NCBI GenBank assembly: GCA_025716815.1
Contig: JAIXMN010000005.1
Location: forward strand, 62,001-126,000
Length of the DNA: 64,000 nt
From: Dichotomocladium elegans
Taxonomy: Eukaryota > Mucoromycota > Mucoromycetes > Mucorales > Lichtheimiaceae
Direction: 5' to 3'
Shown: positions 1 to 10,437 of the stretch, piece by piece
Position numbering within the stretch: position 1 is the stretch's first letter
How the letters are laid out: every line of letters starts with the position of its first letter
The notes under the pieces: model-generated
The model's input: the letters and a program-made list of their open reading frames with translations, nothing else
Database searches by the model: none
What the model was told of the DNA's origin: nothing
Made by a program: the position numbers and the translations under genes

Positions 1-1943
1 CCCACCACAGGAAATAGTCGACCGACTTGTTGAACTGTAAATCCCAATTGATGCTATGTGGGTGACTACCTGGATATATTTCTCATCATTCTTATATGTG
101 TGCACGCACATGGACTACACTTAGATACTTTATGAAAATGAACATATACTTCCCTATTGTGGATAAGGCCGAATTCTACGAGTCGTACCAGAAAGGAGGC
201 GACGCATTGTGCACACCCCTGTTGCTGGCTATATGCAGGTCGGCGTGCCGCTTGCTGGATGCAGACGATTGGGTAGTCAAGAAATTCAACATCAACCGAA
301 ACCAGTTGTTTGTGGATATCACTAACGAGTTGGAACGCAAATTCGTCGTCGACTTTCTGAATCCGAACATCGAATATATTCAAGTGTTCCTCATAACTGC
401 ACTGAGCGCACGCAGATGGACCCCGGAGAGCACAGATTGGCTTGGTGTCAGCATAGCGGTGAAGATGGTAAAGATAAAGAGGACTGGTGAAGAAAAGACG
501 AGGGGCCATGCTTATCTGTTTTTTCAGGCACAGGATCTTGGACTTCATCGATCTGATACAAGATTGGGAATGTCGATTAAACGACGAGAGGCACGAAAAC
601 GACTTTGGTGGTCTGCTTATGTGATGGATAGATGGATCTGCGCGGCATTAAGAAGGTAATCTACGGAAGGGAAATGGGCTAAATAATTCGGTATTTTTAA
701 TGGGGGAAGATGGGCATAGACCATTAGCCATATCCGATGCAGATTGTGATGTCGAACTACCCAGTGTTGATTCAGAAGACGATCGCTTCTCATTCCTTGT
801 CCACATGACCAAACTTTCCGCCATTTTAGGGGATATTCTACGGGTCCTGTGTTCCCCGCGTGCCCGGAATTTAGGAGATCGAAGGCCCGGCGTGGATCAG
901 GTGCGCCAGAGTCTTGAAAGAAACTTGCAAGAGTGGGAAGCTGGCTTGCCGCACCATTTGAAGTTGAGTCCAATGGACTTGGATAGAATTAAGAAAAAGG
1001 ATCTATCGCTCGAGCTCGAAGTTCGACTGAACACTGGTGGTGAGTTTGGGCCGTGGAACTAGTATCGTCTCTAAGCAAAAGACTCACCTGCTGTAGTCGG
1101 ACAACTGCATCTTGCTTATCAATCTCTTATCCTTCTTCTGAAGCGTCCATCAATTTCCAAAGTCATTGAAATGCAAGTGTTAGACCTTCGAAAGGAATGT
1201 ATAGAGCTAACAGAGATGATCGTGAGCATTATTGAGACCATACACGTGAAGTCTCTGTTGACTTTTAGCTGGTCCCTGACAAGTAAGTTCGAATGCGGCG
1301 GCTATTGAAATGTTCTGCTTATATAATAGTTACACAAATCTAGGTTCTATCATGACCCAAGCCCTTACAACCGTTCTGTTTGGTTTGCGCAGTCCCAACA
1401 AAACCATTGTGTCCTACTCGAGACATGTGTTGGAGGGGTTAAAAAACCAGTATCGCCGCTTGGAGAGTTATGTACCTGAAGTAAAGTGTCTGTCTGTGTG
1501 CATGTATGTGGAGAAAGCTTTATCAGCGCCTGTGACCTAATTCTGTATAGCCTTCGGTGATACCTCTCCTCGATCTCGTGGCGCAACTGGCGGAAAATGA
1601 CAACGAGCAAAATCTTACGTCATCCTCTCCGTCAACCATAGACGACCGATTACCAACCAGAGACGACCGGTTACCAGCCATTGACACGCCAACGGCTACT
1701 TCTGTCAACATCAGCAGGGCTGATATGGCTATTGAGTCAAGTGCACAAAGAGCAGATGAGCACCAGAGATTGCCCGCGGAAGTTTCAAGTCAGTCCAGCT
1801 GGCAAGGCAAGTGTTCATGTGATGCGCGGGACCGCGGGGCTGTTATCTTACATCTTACTCATATTTGTTTTTTCCTTTGTACATCATCCATCGGCCATCT
1901 AGAGCTCATGATGTTGTTTCTAGAAAAGGGGTTCTACTTTTGA
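1..1943 (+). CDS. Zn2Cys6-family transcription factor, C-terminal part (5' end outside window)
   Basis: This is the middle and C-terminal part of a fungal nuclear transcription factor; the N-terminal zinc cluster would lie upstream of the window. Exons rebuilt as 1-36, 125-467, 528-655, 720-1039, 1097-1282, 1344-1480 and 1551-1943, all in frame. The product opens with PPQEIVDRLVEL and INIYFPIVDKAEF-like text, the usual start of the Fungal_trans (PF04082) regulatory domain. It continues with RLWWSAYVMDRWICAALRRP and a DCDVELP motif, both typical of that domain. The C-terminus is Ser/Thr-rich. A GC donor (AAG|GCAAGT near 1806) could remove about 95 nt near the end without changing frame, so the last 45 residues are uncertain. 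It lies just upstream of GAL7 on the same strand, but a role in galactose control is only a guess. Family confident, target unknown. Confidence 0.85.
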
Positions 1944-2182
1944 TGTGCCTGCATGTGCTGAATAAAGAATCCATTTGACACTAACGCTCTTATGTAAGCG
2001 GGCGGAATATGCGGATAACCCCGATCGTTACATAAGCCTATTTAAACCGCGGGACCTGTCCGTCAGCTCACATATAAAACGAAACGTTTAAAAGCAGCGG
2101 ATCCTTTTTACCCTTCCCCTCCCATCAACAGATACACGTACATCTCTCCATATCATACCGCATCTTTTGGGGCTGAAGCTCA
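1944..2182 (+). promoter_or_regulatory. Probable GAL7 promoter with inverted repeat
   Basis: The 239 bp between the upstream factor gene and the GAL7 start contain two 9-bp arms forming a perfect inverted repeat, CTTATGTAA at 1989-1997 and TTACATAAG at 2028-2036. Between them lie several CGG triplets and a CGG-N6-CCG pair (2012-2023), the kind of spaced triplet bound by Zn2Cys6 dimers. A TATA-like ATATAAAA lies near 2073, and a pyrimidine-rich stretch precedes the ATG. Function is inferred from position only. Confidence 0.4.
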
Positions 2183-3358
2183 ATGACGTCTACCTTTGAT
2201 TTCAACAACCACTCGCACAGGCGATTCAATCCACTTACTCGTTCGTGGGTCCTGTGCTCCCCCCACCGAACACAGCGGCCCTGGCAGGGCCATCGTGAGA
2301 GCGCCTATATGGAAAAGCGTCCTGAGTATGATCCTACATGCTATCTCTGTCCTGGTAACCAGCGGGCCAATGGGGATCACAATCCCAACTATGAATCCAC
2401 ATTTGTTTTCCCCAACGATTTTGCTGCTGTTAAATCCGATCAACCTGCGCTTCCCGACTGCACCTCCGACGACGATGATCTTATCCGCGCGCAGGGTGTC
2501 CGTGGGGAGTGCCATGTGATGTGCTTCTCACCTCGTCATGACTTGACAATGGCCGAGATGACGGTTGATGAGATTGAACATGTTGTCAACGAGTGGACAG
2601 CAAGCTATGAAGCCATGGCTGAGAAGGAATACGTTAAGCACGTGCAGATTTTTGAGAACAAGGGTGCTGCTATGGGCTGCTCAAACCCGCACCCACACGG
2701 CCAGATGTGGTGCACAGAGGAGATTCCAGAAGAACCCCGGACCGAGTTAGAATCGCTCAAGGCCTACCGCGAGACCCATGAGGACAAGTGCATGCTGTGT
2801 CTCTACGCGAGCCGCGAAGCCAATGAGAGCGACAAGCGCGTAGTATTTGAGAATGACACGTTTATTTGCGTCGTGCCCTTTTGGGCGCTATGGCCTTTCG
2901 AGACCCTCCTCTTGCCAAAGGAACACGTTTCGTGCTTGCCAGAAATGACGGCTAACCAGCGCCGAGATCTTGCCGACGCCCTCCGGCGCATCACCTGTCG
3001 TTACGACAACCTCTTCGAGTGTTCCTTCCCTTACTCCATGGGCATCCACCAGGCACCCGTCCAGGGCGACTATGAGTATGCTCATCTTCATCTTCATTTT
3101 TATCCGCCTTTGCTCCGGAGCGCTACTGTTCGCAAGTTCTTGGTTGGGTAAAGTTCATCATCCGTTGGGGTATGTGGGTGTATGCAGTCGACTCACCTTG
3201 ATTCCCTTTTCCCTGACTACTATTTTAGCTTTGAAATGCTCGGTGAGCCACAGCGCGACATTACTCCTGAACAGGCAGCAGCTAGACTGAGGGATTGCTC
3301 AGAAACCCACTACAAGCAACGTCCCATCGAAGACTTTGCTGATAGTCACTGTAAATAA
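2183..3358 (+). CDS. GAL7: Galactose-1-phosphate uridylyltransferase
   Basis: Leloir-pathway enzyme that moves UMP from UDP-glucose to galactose-1-phosphate in the cytosol. Exons 2183-3147 and 3229-3358 (81-nt GT-AG intron) give 364 aa, normal for the family. The active-site segment is [11 protein letters not shown] (about residues 166-176), with the HPH motif; the second His (about 172) matches the uridylylated nucleophile of the E. coli enzyme. Cys53, Cys56 (CYLCPGN) and His119 fit the structural metal ligands with His170. The N-terminus has [17 protein letters not shown], a family hallmark. The second exon supplies the conserved C-terminal tail [20 protein letters not shown]. No other galactose gene is seen nearby. 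Very sure of identity. Confidence 0.97.
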
Positions 3359-4587
3359 TTCGTTGTACATTCATTTCTATATTTATCATATCTTTCTCGA
3401 TAGACAAAAGCCTACAGCTAACCTAAACGGCTGTAGAGCTCGTAAATTCCCCTTCCCGCAATTCTGAACTTGTATCTATAAAATTTCCTACTATTTCTAC
3501 GGGTCTTTATGCGCAAGATACGTAGTTCATCCTGCTACAGATCAGGACCAGATTTGTTGCAGGGAGGAGCATCAAACGTTTAAGCTTCTGTCTCGTGGCA
3601 TATATATATATATGTGTGTGTGCGTGTGTGTGCTTTAACGGGACGGACCACATTCCCTCTCCTTCTTCCACCTCCCCATGCACTCGCACCACATACATTA
3701 AAGCACATGGATATTTTTTTGGGGGAGGTGTACGATTGGAGTGGGTTGGGGGGGGCGACGTATAGTTTATTTACGTTTGTCTCCGAGATGATGGTGTGAT
3801 GGTGCGCGTTGGGGGGGTGGCGGGGCGGGGAACGAAGGTTGCATCCCGAATTCGGGATGGATTGCATGGGAACGTCAGAATTGTGAACAGAAAAGGATGC
3901 ATCATCTACATCTACCCTGTGCGCCCCACACACTCGTATTTCCTTATTGAATTGTGGACATTCTCTTTGTCTTCTTCTCGTTCTCCCGTGCGTACCCGGT
4001 GCATACACCCGGACGTATACTAACGTCGATCCGACGATTGCATCTATGTAATCCACCATGAACATACCTCATGCGTTTTGATGACATGAACGGTCTACGC
4101 ACTCAGATGGTTCTAAAGAAATATTCAAGTAAGAGGGGTGTAAGGAAACGTCAGAGCCTCAACACTGCATGCACGCCGCTCGCATTTTGAGGTGCTAGGT
4201 AACTCTGTGTACTCTTGTGCGTGCGTGCCTGCCGTGCGTATGTGCGTCGATTCTTTGGCTGCTTTGTTTAAGTTTTTATCGTGTTTCGTTATAAGCATGC
4301 GTGCATTGCAATCGCACAGAACCACCAGCTCCCAAGCACCACCATATCCATCTCCGCATGTTTGTGCAAAAGCGCCGCCATTTTCCAGGCTGGCAATAAG
4401 GCACGTAACTTCCCAATTGAGACAAGGGGGATGCGTGGAGGGCGGTGATAACTTTATCTAAAAGCTTAAAAAAAGACATCATACAACCAGGGCAGAACGA
4501 ATGTATAAATGAGCTCCATCCTCTATCTGAATTCACCGTCGTTGCTCTTCTTTCTCTCTCTCTTTTTTTTTTTTTTACTTTTTCATC
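3359..4587. other. Intergenic spacer with TA/TG repeat
   Basis: No convincing gene between GAL7 and the C2H2 factor. A (TA)n(TG)n tract lies at about 3600-3632. A long reverse reading frame at 3580-4065 is repetitive and shows no family features. The last 90 bp look like the promoter of the next gene: a TATA-like GTATAAAT at about 4502 and a long CT/T tract at 4550-4577 directly before the ATG. Confidence 0.6.
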
Positions 4588-5310
4588 ATGGCTCTTTTAT
4601 CTTCATTCAATTATTACTATGTCGTCCCAGGTACACCTAAGGAGCAAAGTTTCGTTGATGAGACCTTCGCGGGCATGCTGTATGATCACTATAGCTTTCT
4701 CCTACCACTCACATCGCCAGACTACAGCCCCATATCTGTCACCACGGATGGAATGGCCCCATATTCTCTCAACTACCCATTTTCTCCCATGTTCATGCCA
4801 CCTTCGCTCTTGAGCGGCCCGGTTGATTCATCGCCACTGCCGAGGATGGAAGGCTGCGTTGCTCAACCGGATCCCCCATCCCCTCCCGCATTGATCGGCG
4901 ACGAGTTTCTGGTCCCAAAAGAAACTGCGGCTTCGATGCTCCCACCCTCCTTCACACCTCATCGATCCAGCCCGTCTAACAAAAAGGAGCCCTCGGCATC
5001 ATCACGATACAAATGCGAGACATGCAACAAATGCTTCACCAGACCCTATAACCTCAAATCACATTTGCGGACGCATACCAATGAGCGGCCGTTTGTCTGC
5101 AGTGCCAAGGGCTGTTCCTGGAAATTTGCACGACCGCACGATCTTAGACGACACGAATTGCTCCATAGCGGCAAGAAACCACACAAATGCTCTGTCTGCA
5201 ATAAGCGGTTCGCACGTCGGGATGCCCTCCGCCGGCATTGGAAAGTCGAGCGCGAATGCGGTGAACTGATAGAAAAGTGGCTTACAGAAAACCGCTCGAT
5301 TTCCCGCTGA
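4588..5310 (+). CDS. C2H2 zinc-finger transcription factor, Crz1-like
   Basis: A 240-aa single-exon DNA-binding protein. The N-terminal 130 residues are Pro/Ser/aromatic-rich, likely an activation region. Three fingers follow. Finger 1 uses Cys143, Cys146, His159 and His163; finger 2 uses Cys171, Cys176, His189 and His193. Finger 3 starts Cys201, Cys204, His217 and appears to close with Cys224, a C2HC variant. The linker THTNERPF and the strings [16 protein letters not shown] and [11 protein letters not shown] resemble the finger array of calcineurin-responsive Crz1 factors, where the third finger is also irregular. I see no clear PxIxIT calcineurin docking motif, so regulation by calcineurin is not shown. 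Zinc-finger identity is certain; the Crz1-like assignment is moderate. Confidence 0.88.
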   Translation: MALLSSFNYYYVVPGTPKEQSFVDETFAGMLYDHYSFLLPLTSPDYSPISVTTDGMAPYSLNYPFSPMFMPPSLLSGPVDSSPLPRMEGCVAQPDPPSPPALIGDEFLVPKETAASMLPPSFTPHRSSPSNKKEPSASSRYKCETCNKCFTRPYNLKSHLRTHTNERPFVCSAKGCSWKFARPHDLRRHELLHSGKKPHKCSVCNKRFARRDALRRHWKVERECGELIEKWLTENRSISR

Positions 5311-6291
5311 CCCAGCTTTTGGGATGCTCTCTGCCTGTTTTGTGTATTGCCCGACAAATACTTCTATGCTATCTTACCTGTCTAGTTACTGTATCTGTTT
5401 CTCCTTTTTTACTTTGAATACCCTTGCTCACCATTTACATATATAATATATGCCATTGAACCATAAACAGTATATATCATCATTATAGCCTAACGTTTCG
5501 ACTGACCAGGCAGGTGGGAGTTTTATTACTATTATTATTTTCGGCAGTCGGTTAGTTCCAATTTTCCTAGAATTTTTCTATTAATGAGGCTGAGGTTTTG
5601 GGAGGCAGGTTATGATGTAGGGTTAGGGACAAGATAGTTCACAAGCAAGCCAAGCTGGGGTCGGATATGCTCTTTATGGTATCATGAACAGTCTACTTTT
5701 ATGAGGATTGGAAGCATGCCGATGTCCGGGAATATAACGGGGGAAAGCTAGGGTGAACAATGGATCTATGGAGATACAAATTCTCCATTAACGGCTAATG
5801 GATGCCACAGCCAGCGCTGGGGATGAAAGTCTACGACGACCTTCATGATAACTGCTGTACAAATCACGTGATTGGACACGCCCATTCAAGCAGCCGGAGA
5901 GGTTTCCTTGTGGCAGCATTTTTAGAACAGTGGCGTTTGAGTATTACGCTGCATGTTCACATGATGAGAAGAATTGCTGTGATTTTTTCTCAGAGGTTTT
6001 AAAAAGGAAAGGTGTGTGTCGGGTTCTGCTGCAACTGGTATACGCAAACATCCTTTTCATTTGGATGGCTACATCTTTCTCTTGGATATCATTAAGCTCA
6101 GAGTTACCCCTGCACAGTTGTTGTGTCGAAGAACAAAAAGAACTGCTTCTTCTCAAGTGTCATGTAAAATCAAACCCAGAGAGATGGATCCCGCTGAGGG
6201 ACATCAACTTATCCCGTAAAAAAATAGATCTATTCCCGACCACGCTGCTGCATAGACAATACTCACACTCTTTTCTTCTTCCGAGCGAGGC
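5311..6291. other. Intergenic spacer
   Basis: AT-rich sequence between two same-strand genes. Short ORFs at 5802-6002, 5930-6310 and 6016-6219 overlap each other in different frames and have no recognisable features. The 3' UTR of the zinc-finger gene and the promoter of the next gene must lie here. Confidence 0.5.
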
Positions 6292-8010
6292 ATGCTTCAA
6301 GATCTCTTAACAGCCCTCAGGGAAAAGACTCAAAAATGGTTCAATCAAGACAAGTCTCCCAGTGCTCAACCACTGAGAGAGGCGCCTGTATGGCCCACGG
6401 CAACTGTGATTGTTGGCAATTCCTTCAATTACGGAGCTACCGCTCTCCGCAATGAGAACGGGTTGTCCGGTGCAAGGAGAGAATTCTATGACCGCGAGAT
6501 CCCCAATCTTGATCGTCATACAATTGCTCCCCTTGGCGAACCATCCAGTTGCCTTAGGTCCCCTACAGCTGCGCAACACAGACGTCCAGCTGCTTTGCGA
6601 TGGGCTCTCAGAAATGTACATTCAGTGCGACCAGATGCGTGGGGTATCTGCAATGCGGACGATGATACGTTAGTGTCACCATCTACATTTTCGCAGAATC
6701 AGCGAGCTGTACAACTGCCGTCAGGAAATGCAGTTTGCAGCGATGCCATCATCTATATCCCTCCACGAGCAGGGCGGGAGTCTTTCTACAGGAGATACGG
6801 GGAGATTTATCTGCATGGCTTGCCGTGGCACACATTGTCATCCTCAGTAGAAGATGATGAAACGCCATCAAATACAAAAACCATAATGATCAAATGCACC
6901 CCAGAGCAGTTTCGTTTAGTTTTAGGTGAGTATATACGGGTGGCGGAGTGGTGCCTTCATCTTCGCATGGCAGCTGTATCGGTCATTGAAACTACATGTA
7001 TCAATGACCTATCTGTCGTGGTGGCTAGTGATTAAAGCTTTGTGTAGGGGCATGGGTTGAAACGTTACTTTTTTATCAGGATGTATAGAACGCATTTGCT
7101 GATATTACGGGATAGGACCTCGAGGACACCGGCTTCGGCTGATCCAGCGACGCTCTCGTGCTCAAATAACACCTGATCAATCTAATCTGTGTTTTAAGCT
7201 ACACGGCCATCCGACAAATGTTGAGAAGGTGAAAAACTTTGTGGATGTACTTGTAGGTGTCAAACTTCGTCAGCGCGTATTATCTCTCACTTTGGATATA
7301 ATATTTTGCTAGCTGGCGCGTTTGCAAGTGGTCGGCAACTCCTATGTGATCGTGAAGCTGAGAGGACCATCCGTTCGTTCCAAACTGGAAGCCTTATCGT
7401 CGACATTTGCTGGGCTGGGGATACCTGTTGAAGAGCATGATATCCATTTCACTGTCACCAAGTTCTCCAGGTCAATCACAATAAGGGAGATACATGCGGC
7501 GTGCAATGCTATTCAGTCAATTCTTCCAGACATTCAAGCATTGGCCACACCAGTTGTCTTAGAGGAACTGGTATATAAAAAGGAAGATTCAAGATGTAGG
7601 GAGATGACTTTTGTTTCTGGATTATATATCGATGCTCATACCGGCCTTTTAGTCATCCTAGGCGTTCAACCTCGTTACGGAAGCCCCTTCCACCAAATCT
7701 ATGGTAGGAAAATACGTACATAGCAAAAACTGAATAACACAAACTCACAAACAGTTGGACCATAGACTTGATCCAAAAGACCCTCGACGAAGTTGGTATA
7801 CCACACAGACATGACTCGACGTTACATGTAGCGGTATTAAAGAGGATTGAAGAAGCGGAAAAAGAACGCCTTGACAGACTTCTACTTTCTCTGATCCCCG
7901 GGGATATCCTGGGTCCAGTTTCTCCCGTTTCAGTACTCATTTCGCAAGAACGAGATGTTGACTGCCATGGTAGCGAGAACCATCTTGCTTGGACCACGCT
8001 TGAGTTGTGA
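6292..8010 (+). CDS. KH domain plus 2H-phosphoesterase-like protein (ASCC1-like)
   Basis: Exons 6292-6925, 7116-7252, 7313-7703 and 7766-8010 join in frame to 468 aa. Residues about 195-257 form a KH RNA-binding domain: TIMIKCTPEQFRLVLG, then a GPRG loop (about 212-215) created exactly across the first splice junction, then HRLRLIQRRSRAQI and a VEKVKNFVDVL helix. The C-terminal half looks like the 2H phosphoesterase fold: first motif HFTV at about 302-305, second motif HVAV at about 408-411. The second motif has Ala where the family consensus (H-phi-S/T-phi) has Ser/Thr, so activity may be reduced. KH followed by 2H is the architecture of ASCC1, a subunit of the ASC-1 complex in alkylation repair and ribosome quality control. 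The first 190 residues match nothing I know. Domain calls are good; orthology to ASCC1 is inference. Confidence 0.7.
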
Positions 8011-9290
8011 ATAAATGAATATCTTCTGACAAGTTTGGTCGCGTAACACTATTGTGAGGGTTATTCCTACGGACCAAGTGAACTGAGGGGATAGAATGCT
8101 GTGATGGTTTTATTTTTTATATACTATTACTTTTTATATCAAAGGATGCAACTTGATCATCGGCTAGACGGCAGAAGAGAAACCGGAGGGATGGGTTGCC
8201 CTTTCATACCTTCAGGTTCTGTGATGGTCTGTCGACGAAGTCTTAGATACAAAAGTCAAAGACACGGCCTATTAGGGTAGAAGAGAAAGCTTTGGGATAT
8301 CAAAATCACAATTGAACATACCGATAAATGGTGGAGTCATAGGGGATACGAACAGCAAAAGTTACACATATGTATGAGCCTCACATTTGGTTCTAAAAAG
8401 CACGCAGTAGGAGATCTTACCTGCTGTACAGAGAGCATGGTTTGCGGGGAAACGTGCAAAAGAATTTGGGCCAGTTAAAGGGATGCGCGTTACTGCGCGG
8501 AAAACAGAACAGACGGTTTGGAAGGATGTTTTCTACGCACCGCGCGGGGTGTGTATATTTCGACCGTGAATGTGAAGGATGCAATGGAAAAAAATGACTT
8601 GATTTCTGCTTTAACGCTCATGATGGAGGGAGGGAAGGACGGGGTTGGGCGCCAACTGCCGGAACGAACGCAGGCTGTCGACCGACGGAAACCTTCATGG
8701 GGTTTTATGACCGCATTTCGTCCTAGTACGTACTTGTACAATTCCATGTAGATTAGAGAAAACACAAGAAAACCCTTCGGTAGGCAATATGCACGCATTT
8801 TTCTAAATAAGGAAAGTGTGCCACAACAAGAGTTTAAGGTCACACAGATAAATGCAAATGCTTGTCTTGTAGAAAACAAGACTCGGAGCTTGGCGCAGTC
8901 CTTTTTTTGCCAGAAATCCTTACGCGTGATGACAAAGCAAATGTCAGATACATACACGGAAAGATGTCGCATATCCATCTCATCCTTATGACTCTTTCTC
9001 TTTATAAACTTTTACATTCTGAAATGAGCAATCTATTTTTTTACAACGATGGCCAAGATCATGTCGTTGATGAGCGTGGCTGACCTGAATCTATGGACTA
9101 TGTCATTGATGAGGAAATGTACTCACTTCAATCCGTTTGTTTTTACACTGAATATCTGCGTAGCATATCGTGCAAAGATAACCCTAAGCTTACTGCCACG
9201 AAGATTCCCAAGTGAAAGGATCCAGACATTCGGATAAAAGAAGCGGGGATCAAGCGCAGTACACAGCGTACACTGACCAAGATAAAGCCA
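8011..9290. other. Gene-free spacer upstream of transposon debris
   Basis: No supported gene. Opposing small frames at 8518-8751 (+) and 8490-8978 (-) overlap and have no family signature. An AT-rich block lies around 8105-8140. Confidence 0.45.
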
Positions 9291-9600
9291 GATTTTTCAA
9301 AATGGTGTTTGAGGAGGTAATGAGTGCATCAGCTGCAGCAAAACAGCTAGCAATCCATGTTGGTTCAGCACAGCGATGGGCATTACAGTAAGAAAAGGAC
9401 CCGGACAGCATTTTAAGAAACGTAGAAGCAGAGGGCCGATCGTGTATTCTCAATGAAGAGCATTTATATGTGACAATGAAAGCCTTGCTACCTTTAAAAT
9501 GGTTCCTAATCCACGCCCATATCGACGACCCGACAATCCGCTCACGATCTGCCATGGCCTGCTACGGTATGAAGGACGGGCATGTTGTGTTATATTTCCA
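9291..9600 (+). pseudogene. Tc1/mariner transposase, N-terminal fragment (copy A)
   Basis: Conceptual reading starts MVFEEVMSASAAAKQLAIHV, then GSAQRWALQ, a stop, EKDPDSILRNVEAEGR and ILNEEHLYVTMKALL. This is the helix-turn-helix DNA-binding region of a Tc1-like transposase, broken by at least one stop. The same segment recurs near 62.16-62.33 kb in clearly related sequence, for example a shared GTTCAGC(A/G)CAGCGAT core followed by a (T/C)ATTTT(A/C)AAGAAACGTAG core. The DDE catalytic half is missing: the fragment ends at about 9600 and is followed by the Fanzor-like tail. Dead element. Confidence 0.65.
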
Positions 9601-9659
9601 AAAAGACTTTAATATTTTGATGTTTTAATAGATGGACAAATCAAAACTGTACAGCAGGC

Positions 9660-9914
9660 ATGGCAGAGGGTGTTTCTCAACCAAGGTTATGGAACCGGGA
9701 TCTGGCGGCGGCTCTCAACATGCATCATATCCTCCGGGGTCTTCGAGAAGATGGTATCATCCCAGCAAGGTTCCAGAGAAGAAATGCTGCACAAGCGTCC
9801 GCAGCTGGTGGAAGACCACACTCACCTGAACCAGAGCAGCGCAGCGTGAGACCACGACGGGCAAGGCCAGGAAGGCCACGAGGTGCACGCTCTGGCGGGT
9901 CGAGACGACCGTAA
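9660..9914 (+). pseudogene. Fanzor/TnpB-like nuclease, C-terminal tail
   Basis: An 84-codon open frame reads VSQPRLWNRDLAAALNMHHI followed by LRGLREDGIIPARFQRR, then a basic Pro/Arg/Gly-rich tail ending RSGGSRRP. The WNRDLAAALN segment fits the RuvC-III motif (Asp followed by A-x-x-N) that ends TnpB and eukaryotic Fanzor nucleases. The following HIL-R-LRE-G-IP-RF string looks like the tail of Fanzor proteins of Mucorales as I remember them. The RuvC-I/II regions and zinc ribbon are absent, so this is a 3' remnant or the last exon of a broken copy. Base composition rises sharply in GC from about 9835. It sits directly after a Tc1 fragment; Fanzor proteins are known as cargo of several eukaryotic transposons, mariner included. 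Identification rests on short motifs and needs a profile search. Confidence 0.5.
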
Positions 9915-10012
9915 CCCCAACCAAGAATTTTCCGCGTCAGTTATCGCTGACGCACCCAGGATAACCACAGCCCTTCGGGGCAAGCCCCCTTCCTTTGGAC
10001 GGACGGTGTGTT
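9915..10012 (+). ncRNA. Candidate Fanzor guide-RNA scaffold (omega/fRNA-like)
   Basis: Immediately after the stop codon of the Fanzor-like tail there are two perfect hairpins. GCGTCAG/CTGACGC (9934-9940 with 9947-9953) has a TTATCG loop. GCCC/GGGC (9970-9973 with 9978-9981) has a TTCG tetraloop. The downstream GCCCC (9984-9988) can instead pair with GGGGC (9977-9981), giving a mutually exclusive fold. In TnpB and Fanzor systems the guide RNA is made from the 3' end of the gene through the element's right end. Position and structure match that plan. Transcription and guide junction are not shown by the sequence. Confidence 0.42.
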
Positions 10013-10437
10013 GTAAGTCAACGGGATGGAGAAGGCGTAATGTTTTCTGCTGACTAACAGGGTTTCATCCATGGATGCGAAATCTTTTTACCTATTGATA
10101 CGACAGATTTATATAATTCTATGCGACATTTTGCACGACATTATTTTATCTTGTTTACGACATTTATTTTTGAAAATAAAGTATGTACATTGAATACAAA
10201 GACTATACACGTGTCTTCGAAATTGCAAGCACGCCCGGCGCTTTTATGTATAGGCGTCCTAGAACCTGTTGCGATAGGAGAATGCGAAGAGAAAAGGCAC
10301 ACAATATCGATTAGGACCACTATATGTGATTCAGGGGAGGGAGGGGCTATGTTGGAGAAAAAAAAAGGAGGAAGAAGAAGAAGAATCCTGTCACCAGCGG
10401 GAAAAGTGGGAAGACTTGAAGGTAAATGCGGATTTCC
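10013..10437. other. Spacer downstream of the Fanzor-like remnant
   Basis: AT-rich at first (10085-10210), then purine-rich (10330-10420, GAAGAAGAAG type). A forward frame at 10121-10531 has no recognisable motif. The right border of the transposon remnant is not resolved. Confidence 0.4.

Noticed and set aside
3580..4065. 161-codon reverse open frame with His/Thr-rich repeats
   Set aside because: It is built on a TA/TG microsatellite and G-runs, has no domain, and lies in the spacer downstream of GAL7.
4585..5310. Calcineurin docking motif in the Crz1-like factor
   Set aside because: PISVTT near residue 48 looks similar, but the hydrophobic spacing does not fit PxIxIT.
8490..8978. 162-codon minus-strand frame
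   Set aside because: No recognisable family; it overlaps an opposing forward frame and has no splice or promoter support.
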